From NCBI GenBank assembly GCA_036897625.1, contig JAYMTA010000610.1, forward strand, positions 1 to 26,087: a stretch of DNA of 26,087 nt, written 5' to 3'. The position numbers were made by a program, and so were the translations under genes. The DNA comes from Pelargonium cotyledonis (lineage: Eukaryota; Streptophyta; Magnoliopsida; Geraniales; Geraniaceae). Positions 9,955 to 22,360 of this stretch are shown here, one piece after another (positions within the stretch are counted from its first letter, which is position 1; each line of letters begins with the position of its first letter). The notes under the pieces are model-generated. The model was not told the DNA's origin. It worked only from the letters and a program-made list of their open reading frames with translations, and did no database searches.

Positions 9955-10195
9955 TGATAAGATCTAAATCATCTAGATCAAATAATTAAGCTCATTTTGT
10001 GCAGAAATAAGAAATGAAGAGAATTCAAGAAGAAAAGATGAGAGATTAGAAACAAATGATAGAAGAAGAAGAACAAAGATTGAGATTAAGAGATAACAAT
10101 TTTATTTCATTGATATCGGATTCCTACACATTCAGTCGATTCTGCTACACATATCAATAATGAAAACAGAATTACAATAATATCCTTCTTTCACA
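9955..10195 (-). mobile_element. Copia-type LTR, 241 bp, with primer-binding site
   Basis: Read on the minus strand the segment starts TGTGAAAGAAGG and ends GATCTTATCA, giving the TG..CA LTR ends. It has an AATAAA signal (10106-10101) followed by a long CT-rich tail. One base beyond its 3' end, 9941-9953 reads GGCTCTGATATCA on the plus strand. This matches the 3' end of plant initiator-Met tRNA (GGCTCTGATACCA) in 12 of 13 bases, so it is the primer-binding site. The segment is therefore a 5' LTR. Little internal sequence and no second LTR are present. Confidence 0.7.
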
Positions 10196-11800
10196 AGTTG
10201 AGTTTTGTTTTGTTTTTTTTGTGGCTAAAACTAACACATAGCTGCCGCCGTTCCAGGTATGTAATGGGCTTTATTTTTGGTGGGTTTTGTTTATTAGGCC
10301 TAGGGTTTATGTTTTTCCCGATTAGATTTTTATTCCTTTTGTTGTACCAGCCCCTAGCACCAGACTGCCACCGCGTTACACCGACTGCCACCGTCGGACC
10401 GGGCGCTGACCGCCGTCCCTTGCCGCCGTCGCCGCCGTTAGAGGTATGTATGGCATATTTTTCGTGTTGAGACTTTTTTTGGTATTCTTTTGGTAGCTGA
10501 GACTTCTTTTTTATGGTTTGTATGTTTATTCAATTTCTGCTGCTGTTATCTGAGATACTTGGAATTTTTTTGCTTCCTTTTGGTTGGTGTAGAAATTTTG
10601 AACTCATTTGCTGTCAGCACCTACGACCAGCAACTGTCTGTCCTCACCTCCGACCGCCAGTACCTCCGACAGCCAGCGACTCCGACCTCGTCACCGTCGA
10701 TTTTGAAGGTCCCAGCTGCAGGTTAGTGATTTCGAATATGCTTATTTTTATTTTTTGTAAAATCACCTCTCTGCATATTGCCTTTACATAATTTTTGTTG
10801 TGATGATGTAGCCAAGACCATAATTTGAGAGATATTCTGAATTTGGAGAGAATACGTGGGTTTATGTTTGTTTGTTTTGTTTTTATTGTGTGAGGTTTGA
10901 AGTGGAAGTTCAAGTTGGGGATTGAACAGATGAAATAAAGAAAATTTTGTGTGTAGCTTTTTCCTGGAAACAGGTTTGTAATAAGCACTAGTAAGTTTAT
11001 AGGAATACCTGGAAGTTAAGGATGCCGGTATAAAATTATGTGGCAGGTGGTGGCCAAAGATTGCCGTAAAACTCGACCCTAATTTCTGCGAACTGTTTCT
11101 GATTAGATATGGAATATGAGTGATCAAATTGTGATTTATTTTTTGTGTGCGCGAACAATTTCTGATCCAAATTGAGTTTCTGGCATTGAGCTATTCTCCA
11201 ATTTATGGTCAGTGTTTGGTTAGAGAGTGTGGTATACTGGTTTAAATTCTATGAAAATGTTGAATTTGTACTTGTCTTTGGGTGCTCTAGCTGTTTTATT
11301 TTTTTACAGTCACAACATTAACATTAATTATATAATTTAGGTCTCAGTTGACATTTTGCTAGATCAGAATAGAGCTAAAGCATAGTGAAAACTTCAGTAT
11401 CCATGACAATCTAAAAATTGTTTAGAGGAAATTTTTGAAAGAACATAAATTTTGAATTCAATCATTCAATAATAAACTTGTGAACTTGCAGCAAATGAGT
11501 TCATTTATACATAACCTGAAGTTAAAACATCAAAGATTTTGAATCAAATTATGATTTTTGATGCTCAAATGAGTTTTCTGGCAAGTTAATGATAGTACTT
11601 TTAATATTGTAAGTTGGTGGTTTTAGATTGTTGGATGCTTTGTTAGTTTAAGATTTTTAGTTTGTAAATTGATATGCGTGTTGTGAATTAATATGCATGT
11701 TGTTGTGAATTAATTTTGTTGTGAATTAAATAGTGTTACACTTTTGTTACTTGTCATAAATTGAACACCACCTATTCAAAATATGACTATTTGAATTTGT
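10196..11800. other. Gene-free region with GC-rich islets bounded by splice-like sites
   Basis: Mostly T-rich sequence with three GC-rich patches. They end at CGTTCCAG|GTATGTA (10257), CGTTAGAG|GTATGTA (10444) and AGCTGCAG|GTTAGTG (about 10722). The second and third are preceded by acceptor-like TTGTACCAG and TGCTGTCAG. This could be an unannotated spliced RNA or gene fragments carried by a transposon. The short open frames across it resemble no known protein. A small tandem TTGTGAATTAAT repeat lies at about 11690-11730. Confidence 0.3.
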
Positions 11801-11807
11801 TGGGGAT

Positions 11808-11965
11808 CCGTAGCTGATTTTCGTCGCTGATCAGCTACAAAAATTCATGGCTGATTCCGTTGCTGATCAGCAATGGATTTCCGTAGCTGATCAGCGACGA
11901 AAATCAACAGCAGATTTCCGTAGTTGATCAGCGACGGATTCCGTAGCTGATCATCATCGACTATG
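11808..11965. repeat. CACTA-like subterminal repeat cluster
   Basis: The phrase CCGTAGCTGATCAGCGACG or close variants recurs about five times in both orientations. The same vocabulary (TCAGCGACGGA, CCGTCGCTGAT) fills the intact CACTA MITE at 18300-18470. Subterminal clusters of this kind bind transposase in CACTA elements. No CACTACAAGA terminus was found beside this cluster, so the element is truncated or very diverged. Confidence 0.5.
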
Positions 11966-12345
11966 AAATCAACGACGAGGGGCTGAGCTCTGGCGGATTT
12001 GTCCGCCATTACAGCGATGGTTGTCGGGAGAACCTCCGTTGCTGAACGAGCTCCATCTTTGTGGAGAGACTCGCTGGAGCAGCTGGTCCTATTTAGGATT
12101 TTTTCGTTTAGTCGTTGTGCCTTTCAGCCAGAGATTTCTTTTTCAAGAGAATGAGAAAAGTATGAAAAGTTTGAGTTTGAGAGAGAGAATGGATCAATCA
12201 AAGTGAGGGAGAGAGTGAAAAAATAGGACCAGTGAGAGAGGTGAAGATTGCATTCGATGGGCATAGTTTTTGGTAGTTGCAGAAAGAATGGAAGGCTAAG
12301 AAGAGGTATAGAGACATTAAATTTCAAGGGGAAGAAATATTTTAG

Positions 12346-12480
12346 TAATTGTAACATCACAATCAAGTAGCTTTAAGCCAAGTAAAAGAGTTGTTGATTC
12401 ACTTCAAGATTTGCCTACAAAACAAACTATAACATAGAACAATATAAACTCTCTTACAAGAGATCAGAAGCTTCAAAAAT
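12346..12480. repeat. Second copy of the RPL28 3'-flank segment
   Basis: Collinear with 945-1080 at about 85 percent by eye, same orientation, roughly 11.4 kb away. It lies beyond a CACTA-like repeat cluster and has no adjoining poly(A), so transposon capture or segmental duplication fits better than retroposition. Confidence 0.8.
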
Positions 12481-12637
12481 TTGAGGGAGATGTAAACCCT
12501 AAACATTAGCTTATAATTAAGTGGGGAGATTTAACTTTAGAATATTATGTCCTCCTACTATTTTGATAATGAAACTAGTATTGAGTTATTTGGATAAGGC
12601 AATTCTACCACTATAAATTTTAGGATATTTCAAAATA

Positions 12638-12881
12638 AGGCAATTTTATTTTACCAACCCGACCCGGTATGGGCTATGATCTGGCCAATTTGAGTCAAGT
12701 TTATTTGACTCTGGTTCTGATAGACCCATTTCAGAATTATATATATATCTGAGCTACACAAATGGGGTAGTTCTCCCCTATTAACCCATAAATTTCACCC
12801 CATACCGTTGGCAGGGAGGCTCAAACCCGAGACCTCAAAGGAAATCCGAATTGCTTAAACCGCTTGGCCCAACTTGCTTGG
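12638..12881 (-). mobile_element. Probable tRNA-derived SINE
   Basis: On the minus strand the 5' part reads GGGCCAAGCGGTTTAAGC (A-box-like) and, about 35 nt on, CGGGTTTGAGCC (B-box-like). These are the internal polymerase III promoter boxes of a tRNA-Leu/Ser-type head. A body beginning GGTATGGGGTGAAATTTATG follows. The element is flanked by the 12-bp direct repeat TATTTCAAAATA at 12626-12637 and 12882-12893, fitting a target-site duplication. The 3' end is A-rich (GGTAAAATAAAATT) rather than a pure poly(A). It is not a functional tRNA because the cloverleaf does not close. Confidence 0.6.
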
Positions 12882-12899
12882 TATTTCAAAATATATTAT

Positions 12900-13272
12900 A
12901 ATGCACTAAAATGTTGTTATTTGTTCTAAACATTACACATACATCTGAAGGGCTTTCTGGTCATTATACTAAAATTTAGGTTTTCAGGGTTTGCGATTGG
13001 GGGTCTTCTTTCTTGTCGCCGTTCTTCACAGCCAAAGCAGACGGACGGCGACTGGCGCTTGTGGCATTGGGAGGTGCACCCGGATGAATATCACTATTTG
13101 AAAATACTGTATATCAATCATTCGTGTATCTCTTGCGTGTCCGACTCGTGTTACCAACGAATTCGACTTCGGTTTGCGATAATAACAACACAATACATAG
13201 GGTAGAGACTAGAGTTGTTGTGAAGCTGTCTTTTTTCTCTAATTGGAGTCTTCATCTTTTTCTTAATCACAG
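12900..13272 (+). other. DHS: DHS promoter and 5' leader exon region
   Basis: Upstream of the coding start, a donor-like CACAG|GTAAAAG puts an intron start at 13273, and TTACAACTTAG ends an acceptor at 13788. This implies a 516-nt leader intron, with the leader exon ending at 13272. The true start site cannot be placed. GC-richer text at about 13010-13080 may be part of the leader. Confidence 0.5.
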
Positions 13273-13826
13273 GTAAAAGCTATTTCTTCATCCAATAATG
13301 AACTTAATCTGCTTAAGTTTCTGGGTTTTGTTCACTATTTTCTTTTGCTTTCACCCATTTTCTCGGCAACTAGATGGATCACCAAAAAAATAATTGCAAT
13401 GCAACTTAGTATGTTTCACTTGGAAAATGAATTGTATGGAGATTAGAGGATATGTTAGCAAATTACAAAGAAACAAATTTACTTTTATGAATATACTTGC
13501 TTTGGAGAAGACGGGAGTGAGCTCAATCAAAATTCTTTTTCTATAGTTTGGTTTTCTTTTGCTTTCAGTAATATGCATTTTCAGTTGTGAAATTATGTAT
13601 GATACGAAAGGAGAAAGGGAATTTGGAAAAAGTAAAGTTGGGTTACTTACCAAACACCATTTACAATTGAAATGAGAATTCTGCAATCTATGACTTCATA
13701 TTTTCAGAAATTCACTTGATATATGAGTACTAGTTGGGTATTTGTAAATAATTATTACTATAAAAGCATTTTTTTTCTTACAACTTAGGGTAAATTGGAT
13801 TCTGAGTTGTTCAGTTTAGGGGAGCG

Positions 13827-16800
13827 ATGGAAGAAAATGTTATGGCTACTGTACATTCTACTGTATTCAAGGAGTCTGACAATTTGGAAGGGAAGTGTGC
13901 TAAGATCGAGGGTTATGATTTCAATCAAGGCGTAGATTACTCTAAGCTTCTCAAATCCATGGTCACCACTGGGTTTCAAGCCTCAAATCTTGGGGACGCC
14001 ATTGAAGTTGTAAATCAAATGGTATGTTAGGCTCAGATGTCAAAAATCTCATCGTATTTTCTGTGCTTTTTGTGTGATTCCAAAGTAGGTTTGATGATGT
14101 TTAATGCGATCTTAATCCAATTATTGTTGGTTTTATATTTCTTACTGGATTATAGCTAGACTGGAGGCTTGCTGATGAGCATATAGCAGAAGATTGCAAT
14201 GAGGAGGAGCTGGACCCAACCTTCAGAGAGTCTGTGAGATGCAAAGTCTTCCTGGGTTTTACATCAAACCTAATTTCTTCTGGTGTCAGGGATACAGTTC
14301 GCTTTCTTGTTCAGCATCATATGGTAAGTGACCTGGACTACCATTTTGGTGTTTATTTTATACATTTCGTTTAGAATAACTTAGGAAGAAGGATTATTGA
14401 TTATAAAGTTTCGCGTGAGTATAATGGTTTATCGATGCGTATGAAATTAGATATTTAGCTCAGTTGCTGGTATATGAAAACATGGAATTTGGACTTCCAA
14501 CCATATAGAACTCTTAGATGGCTTCCCAAACCAATCTAAACAGGCAGGCAAAATGAAATTTAGAAACTGATTTTAGAGCTGTATATATATATATATATAT
14601 ATTAAACAACGTTATTAGAAAAGAAGGGAGAAATTTGAGGTTTTTGTGTGGTCAATATGCACCTTTTGTGGATGCTGAGCAGTCTAGCTGTTACTTTGGC
14701 ACCTTCTCCTTTTTGTTTTTGTTTGGCCTCTTTATGTTCTAATGGCTCTAATTTTGATGGCCTCACTCTTAGCATGATTTCCTGTTTCTACATTTGGTAT
14801 ACTGTTGAAAACTATTTACATAAACTGTCATTGCTATTAAAAATTTGATAACTCTGCATCAGGATGAATGTTGTACTAGGACTTATGTTAGTTTTTTTGT
14901 TTGCCTTCAGGTAGATGTAGTGGTTACAACTACAGGTGGTGTAGAAGAAGATCTCATAAAATGCCTTGCACCTACATATAAAGGTGATTTTTCTTTACCA
15001 GGAGCTCATTTGCGCTCAAAAGGATTAAACCGCATCGGTAACTTGTTGGTTCCTAATGACAACTACTGCAAATTTGAGGATTGGATTATTCCGATTCTGG
15101 ACCAAATGTTGAAAGAACAAATTGAAGAGGTATTTATTTTCCATGTTTTGCTGTGACTGTACAGACATAGCTTGTCTTTGACATTCTTTAATATGATTAT
15201 GAAGTGTAGCCATCTGACTTAAGTGTTACTTGAGTGTAGTGACCTCCAGTTATGATCACTAATTTATGTCAGCTACCCATCTTTTACTTGGATAGCTGTT
15301 TCTTTCACTCAATGTTTAATTACTCACTATTTTGGAGATGCTATTGACACTCATGTTTTTTTCCTTTATGTATTATAGAACGTATTATGGACACCCTCAA
15401 AGCTCATTGCTCGTTTGGGAAAAGAAGTGAACAGTGAGAGTTCATACCTTTATTGGGCATATAAGGCAAGTATTCACTAAACTTTTCACTCCTTTGTATT
15501 CCTGAAGCTATTCAAGTACAGTTAAGTGCATGATGTGGGATAAGAATAATGAAGAAGAAAACATTAAATATGATCTATTCCTTCAGCTTAGAGGCATAGC
15601 TTTTGATGTTTGTATATGCAGATTCCATTTTTCTTGTTGCAGTTGGGGGTTACCTATAAATCTGTAAATCATTGGGCATTTAGATAGACTGGTACAACTA
15701 ATACAATGAGCATCGTTCTGTGAAATCAATTGGTGCTGCTAAATTAATCTACGTAAAAGAAACAATAAATCAGTTGAAATGTGCAATATTTAATCATTCT
15801 CAAAGCTGTTCCAGACTCTTCTTTCTTCAATTTATTAGCTGGTCTAAATGGGAAGAGAACACAATGGTACGAATGACACTCTTAACTAACCTCTACAATA
15901 AAAAGCTCACATAAAATAACTTTTTAAGTCTGCATGTTTTTGATACTGGAGGTGGATTTAAGAAATAAGACTAACATTTAGCATCTGGAGACAATGATTT
16001 AAGTTTAATATTATAATCTAGGCATTGGGTTGTAGAACTATGATGCAATTACTTGTTTTCAGAACGTGCTTTATTTTTTGGGTATAAAATTGGAAAATGA
16101 AGTAAAAATTTGCCCAAATTAGGGTTTGGGTAGTGCAAGACTAAGGTGATTGTCATATGAAATGAAAGGTGCAAATTGCAGTTTTCTTTTTTCAATTACT
16201 CCACATTAATTTGTTGACACCTTTGTTTCATCTTCTCTTGATGTCCTCCAGAACAGTATTCCAGTATTCTGTCCAGGTTTAACAGATGGCTCACTTGGGG
16301 ACATGTTGTACTTTCATTCCTTCCGCAACCCTGGTCTAATTATTGATGTTGTGCAAGGTACGTGGTGCTACCTGCTTGAATGTCGCCGGATGCTCATTTA
16401 CTGATACTTCACATATTGACAGATTGAAAAATGGAATTACTTGATTCTCTGAACAGATATTAGGGCCATGAATGGTGAAGCTGTCCATGCAAGTCCCAGG
16501 AAGACTGGAATGATAATTCTTGGAGGGGGGCTGCCTAAGCATCACATTTGCAATGCCAATATGATGCGTAATGGAGCAGATTATGCCGTCTTCATTAATA
16601 CCGCCCAGGAGTTTGATGGGAGTGATTCTGGAGCCCGTCCCGACGAGGCTGTATCATGGGGGAAAATACGTGTTTCTGCTAAAACCGTAAAGGTGGGACC
16701 TCATTTACCCATTCATTTTGTTTGTTCATTAAACCTTTTCTTTTACTCGTGATTCTTAATGTCTTATCGATTTTGCATTATTGTTTGTGTAATATACTGT

Positions 16801-16965
16801 GCTTCAATCAGATTTACTGTATATTATGCTTTTGATTTTTTTTTTTCCCGCATTCTTTGGATTGGATCCAACCAGGTACATTGTGACGCAACTATTGCTT
16901 TTCCTCTGCTGGTTGCTGAAACATTTGCCTCGAGGAGAAAGGAGAATTTTGAGACTAAAGCATAA
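13827..16965 (+). CDS. DHS: Deoxyhypusine synthase, seven coding exons, with a +1 frameshift in exon 4
   Basis: Transfers the aminobutyl group of spermidine to a lysine of the eIF5A precursor in the cytosol, the first step of hypusine formation. Coding exons are 13827-14021, 14156-14323, 14911-15129, 15379-15466, 16252-16357, 16457-16692 and 16876-16965. If one surplus base is ignored they give 366 aa, near the 368 aa of Arabidopsis DHS. Visible family text includes [59 protein letters not shown] and [10 protein letters not shown]. The Lys of SWGK (about residue 328) corresponds to the active-site Lys329 of the human enzyme. Exon 4 is 88 nt: an A5 run at 15420-15424, where the frame needs A4, leads to TGA seven codons later. 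The fourth intron begins GC, not GT. ATG at 13827 fits the Arabidopsis start; another ATG lies at 13842. Plant homospermidine synthase arose from DHS, and that identity is not excluded. Confidence 0.92.
14582..14602. repeat. (TA)n microsatellite in DHS intron 2
   Basis: About ten TA units in the second coding-region intron of DHS. Confidence 0.95.
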
Positions 16966-17447
16966 TATAAGTTGTAGTTTTAACGAACATTTTATCATTG
17001 GGTACTTAATTAACTTGGCGTTGTAATGAAGCCTTTGGCTGGTAATGTCAAGGTTTTTTTAATTGCCTTGTTGAGTAGACAAATAGGTTGAGGTCTGTAA
17101 TAGTATACAGTTGTTTGTAACTGATAGATAGATCCACAGAAATGCTATCGGACAAAGAGGGGTTGTCTGGAAGAAAGTCGGTTCGTTAGCAATTTTGTGA
17201 AGGAGAAGCTTCAGTCTATATAACCTGTTCAGATTAATTGTATTGTAGAATTGACAAGTTAAACTTCATCAATTATCAGACAACTGTGAGCATATCTGAC
17301 AGTTGTAGTTAATAGCATGCCATATTCTCCAACATATTGTCATATTATTGTAGGCAAAGAAAATTGTTAAGTTGACCCAGAATTATATAAATAAAAAACA
17401 AACTCAACAGTAACACGGACACAATGGCAAGCAGGCTTGTTCGGCCA
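16966..17447. other. Spacer between DHS and the CCoAOMT-like pseudogene
   Basis: Contains the 3' UTR of DHS on the plus strand and the 3' flank of the pseudogene on the minus strand. The two genes converge here. No other gene or repeat is seen. Confidence 0.5.
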
Positions 17448-18538
<1,091 letters not shown>

Positions 18539-18540
18539 AA

Positions 18541-19310
18541 TCAAAGTTCCCTCACACAAATCTTAGCCTGAAAAAGAAAAGAAGCAGTAGAATAGTAAGT
18601 CAAGTACCATTTGTTGTTAACATCTTATTACCAACAAACTATGAGGTTAGTACTAAAAAAAATGGTCACATTTAAGTGCTTGTTCACGACAATTGTTTTT
18701 TTTTTTTTTTTTTAACAAATCGGAACGACGCAGGGGCTGAATCTCAGTGTATCATGACAGCAAAGCCGCTCTGCTACTTACACGATGACAGATTACTGGT
18801 TACTAAGAAACAACAAAACCACTTAATATATCTGCAGTTAGATAAGTTCAATAAACAACTAAAACATCACTTTTTTTTTTCCTTTTCTTTTCTCTTCAAA
18901 CTTTAGACTATCAGTTAGCAGATCCAAACACTTTTTCAACAAGTGACAGACTACTGGAAATATTCCCAGGTTTTCCCAAGTGTCAGAGAATTACTAATCA
19001 AAATCCACCCAAATGTTTTGAATCTTTATAAATTTCCAAAAGACTCATCCAATAAATGAAAAAAAAGTCAAACCAAGGGACAGATACACAAATGTACAAA
19101 ACACAAATTTATATTGCAACTGAGAGTGATTGACAGAAGTGGAGAGATGCTGAATTCTGGCTTAGTTGAAGGAAGTTTTGAGAACAAGATTTGGGAATGA
19201 GATGCTTTTGAAATTGAAGGAAATAGAAAAATAACTTAAAAACAATACTCCTCTTTCTTTTTGTCAGTGATCCTTTAAATTTGAAGTTGTTTGTGAGAGA
19301 TGGAGACATT
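18541..19310. repeat. Upstream half of the CCoAOMT-like segmental duplication (copy A)
   Basis: Sequence upstream of the pseudogene matches 21567-22360 upstream of the intact gene in patches. Shared words include TTAACATCTTATT, GATTACTGGTTAC (with one change) and GAGAGATGCTGAATTCTGG. The duplication therefore covered the promoter as well as the gene. Confidence 0.7.
18696..18782 (-). mobile_element. Poly(A)-tailed retrocopy of the 3' end of 25S rRNA
   Basis: On the minus strand, 18782-18714 reads GTGTAAGTAGCAGAG, then CACTGAGATTCAGCCC, then GTCGTTCCGATTTGTT. This follows the last ~70 nt of plant 25S rRNA as I know it, with mostly transition differences, and stops at about the mature rRNA 3' end. 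An 18-base A run follows at once (T at 18696-18713). The equivalent upstream region of the intact paralogue (near 21685-21695) has no such insert. The flanking words CACGAC (18685) and CACGAT (18781) may be a decayed target duplication. The structure fits LINE-driven retroposition of a polyadenylated rRNA fragment. Confidence 0.75.
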
Positions 19311-19402
19311 TGGGTCCCTTTTTTTTGCCATAATTTATTCTAAATTGGTACCTATTTTTATTTATTTATTCTAATTTAGTCTCTAAACTACAAACTATTC
19401 AT

Positions 19403-19757
19403 GTTCCAAATTGGTTCCCCATCCGTGCTATTTTGTTTTGAATTTGTCCAATTCAATATTTTTTTATTGACGTGGCATCCATGTGTTGTTTAAGTTACCC
19501 AAATTAATTAACAAGATCATTTTGAAACAAAACTATGTGATTGAGGGACCAAATTAGATGAAATTGATGCGACAACCAAGTCCCTCAACTATACGATTTT
19601 GCTCTAAGTTAACTAGCACAACATGGCCGCCACATCAACAAATAATTTGGCACCGATGTGAACAATATGGATAGTTTGAGAACCAAATTGAAACAATAAT
19701 CAAATTAGTTACCAATTCAAAACAAAATAGACAGTTAAGGAACCAAAATGGAACGTT
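19403..19757. mobile_element. Fold-back (inverted-repeat) element
   Basis: The arms at about 19403-19500 and 19620-19757 are imperfect inverted copies. Each contains the exact 17-mer CTATTTTGTTTTGAATT (19428-19444) or its complement (19714-19730). Each arm also has GTTCC..TTGGTTCC text and a GACGTGGCATCCATG-like block. The outer boundary may extend left to about 19310. No coding sequence or clear target duplication is seen. Confidence 0.6.
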
Positions 19758-19971
19758 TTTCTAGTTTCAACTTTGAATATGTAAAGCATGAATTGACACG
19801 ATGGCTGGTAAGGTTGGATAAGAGTTCACAGTAAAAAAAAAAACAAGTTTTGTACTTGTTACAATGTTACTTTCCAAATATGATCCTTAGATAAAAGCTA
19901 AAAAAAAGCGTTTTAATGCTTATAAACTAGTTTGACCAGCTTATAAGCGAAAACAAGAACCCTCCAAAAAG

Positions 19972-20115
19972 CAACATGACAAGTACAATGCGTGCAACTT
20001 GCAGTAGAAGAAGTTAAGCAAATATCGCGATGCCATCACCCGGAGGAGAATGTGAAATTTGGACATGAGGATAGGGAGATTCATGATAAGTAAAATGCGC
20101 GCAACTTCAAAAGTA
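19972..20115. repeat. Decayed extra copy of the CCoAOMT-like gene 3' end
   Basis: 19974-20072 aligns with 20116-20219, which is the 3' UTR and last codons of the intact gene. The word GATGCCATC..CC..AGGAG.ATGTGAAATTTG is shared. The UTR phrase CATGATAAGTAAAATG occurs three times (near 19975, 20082 and 20118). It looks like a small tandem duplication just past the stop codon. Confidence 0.7.
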
Positions 20116-20156
20116 ACATGATAAGTAAAATGTGCACAACTCGCATAAAAAAAAGT

Positions 20157-21564
<1,408 letters not shown>

Positions 21565-21566
21565 TA

Positions 21567-22360
21567 TCAAAGTTACTTCACACAAATCTTAGTCTGAAAA
21601 GGAAAAGAAGCAGTGGTGCTTGTTAACATCTTATTGCCAAGAAACTATGTAATTAGTACTAAAAACAGTCACATCAAGGTGCTTGTTGATGACAAATTAC
21701 TGGTTACAAAGAAACAGCAAAAACTGTGTAGCAATTACTGGTTACAAAGAGACCAGAGATTGGATACAAACAGAAAGAAAAAGATTCAACAGATATAAAA
21801 TGCTTAAAATGTTAGGTCTAGTGACAGATCTAGCAATTAAGGTATTGATCAGTTCAATAAGCAACCAAAACATCACTTCTTTTTTTTCTCTTCTCTTCAA
21901 AATTTAGACCTATCGGTGACTCACTATCTTCTCATTGTCACCACATTTAGCAGATTCAAACATTTTTCAGTAAGCGACAAAAACTATGTTCAGACCAAGA
22001 ATTGATAGTCCTTATAATTTAGATTAAGAAACTAAAATTCCCAGGTTTTTCCAAATACTAACTCAGAGAATTAGTAAACAACATCCTGATCTCCACTTCT
22101 TTAAGGTCAAGTGTTGAATTTTAATATTGTATATAAACCCCAAATGGCCACAAATCCCCAAAATAAAGAAGAGATGGAGAAATGCACATAAATGGCCACA
22201 AATCTTTATTTTGCGACTGAGAGAGTGATTGATAAAGAGAAACGAATAGCAGGATGTTGAGAGATGCTGAATTCTGGAGACAACAAGACACATAAATTGT
22301 AGTATTTGCTTCTGGCTGAATTGAATAAATATTGACAACAAGATTTGGGCATGAGCTCAT
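21567..22360. repeat. Upstream half of the CCoAOMT-like segmental duplication (copy B)
   Basis: Partner of 18541-19310. It lacks the rRNA-derived insert present in copy A. Its own differences include an extra ACTGGTTACAAAGA block near 21735. Confidence 0.7.

Noticed and set aside
10198-10791. Overlapping 78-92 codon open frames as a small protein gene
   Set aside because: They are hydrophobic translations of T-rich introns joined to Pro-rich islets and match no family. The islets look more like spliced or captured fragments.
11808-11965. Regularly repeated motif as a CRISPR-like array
   Set aside because: The repeats are irregularly spaced, occur in both orientations and match transposon subterminal repeats. 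The genome is a plant.
12820-12881. A tRNA-Leu/Ser gene on the minus strand
   Set aside because: Box A and box B words are present but the acceptor stem and anticodon arm do not pair, and target duplications flank a longer unit. A SINE explains it better.
13827-16965. Homospermidine synthase instead of deoxyhypusine synthase
   Set aside because: The text follows DHS throughout. HSS is a recent DHS duplicate and needs diagnostic residues and a phylogeny that I cannot establish here.
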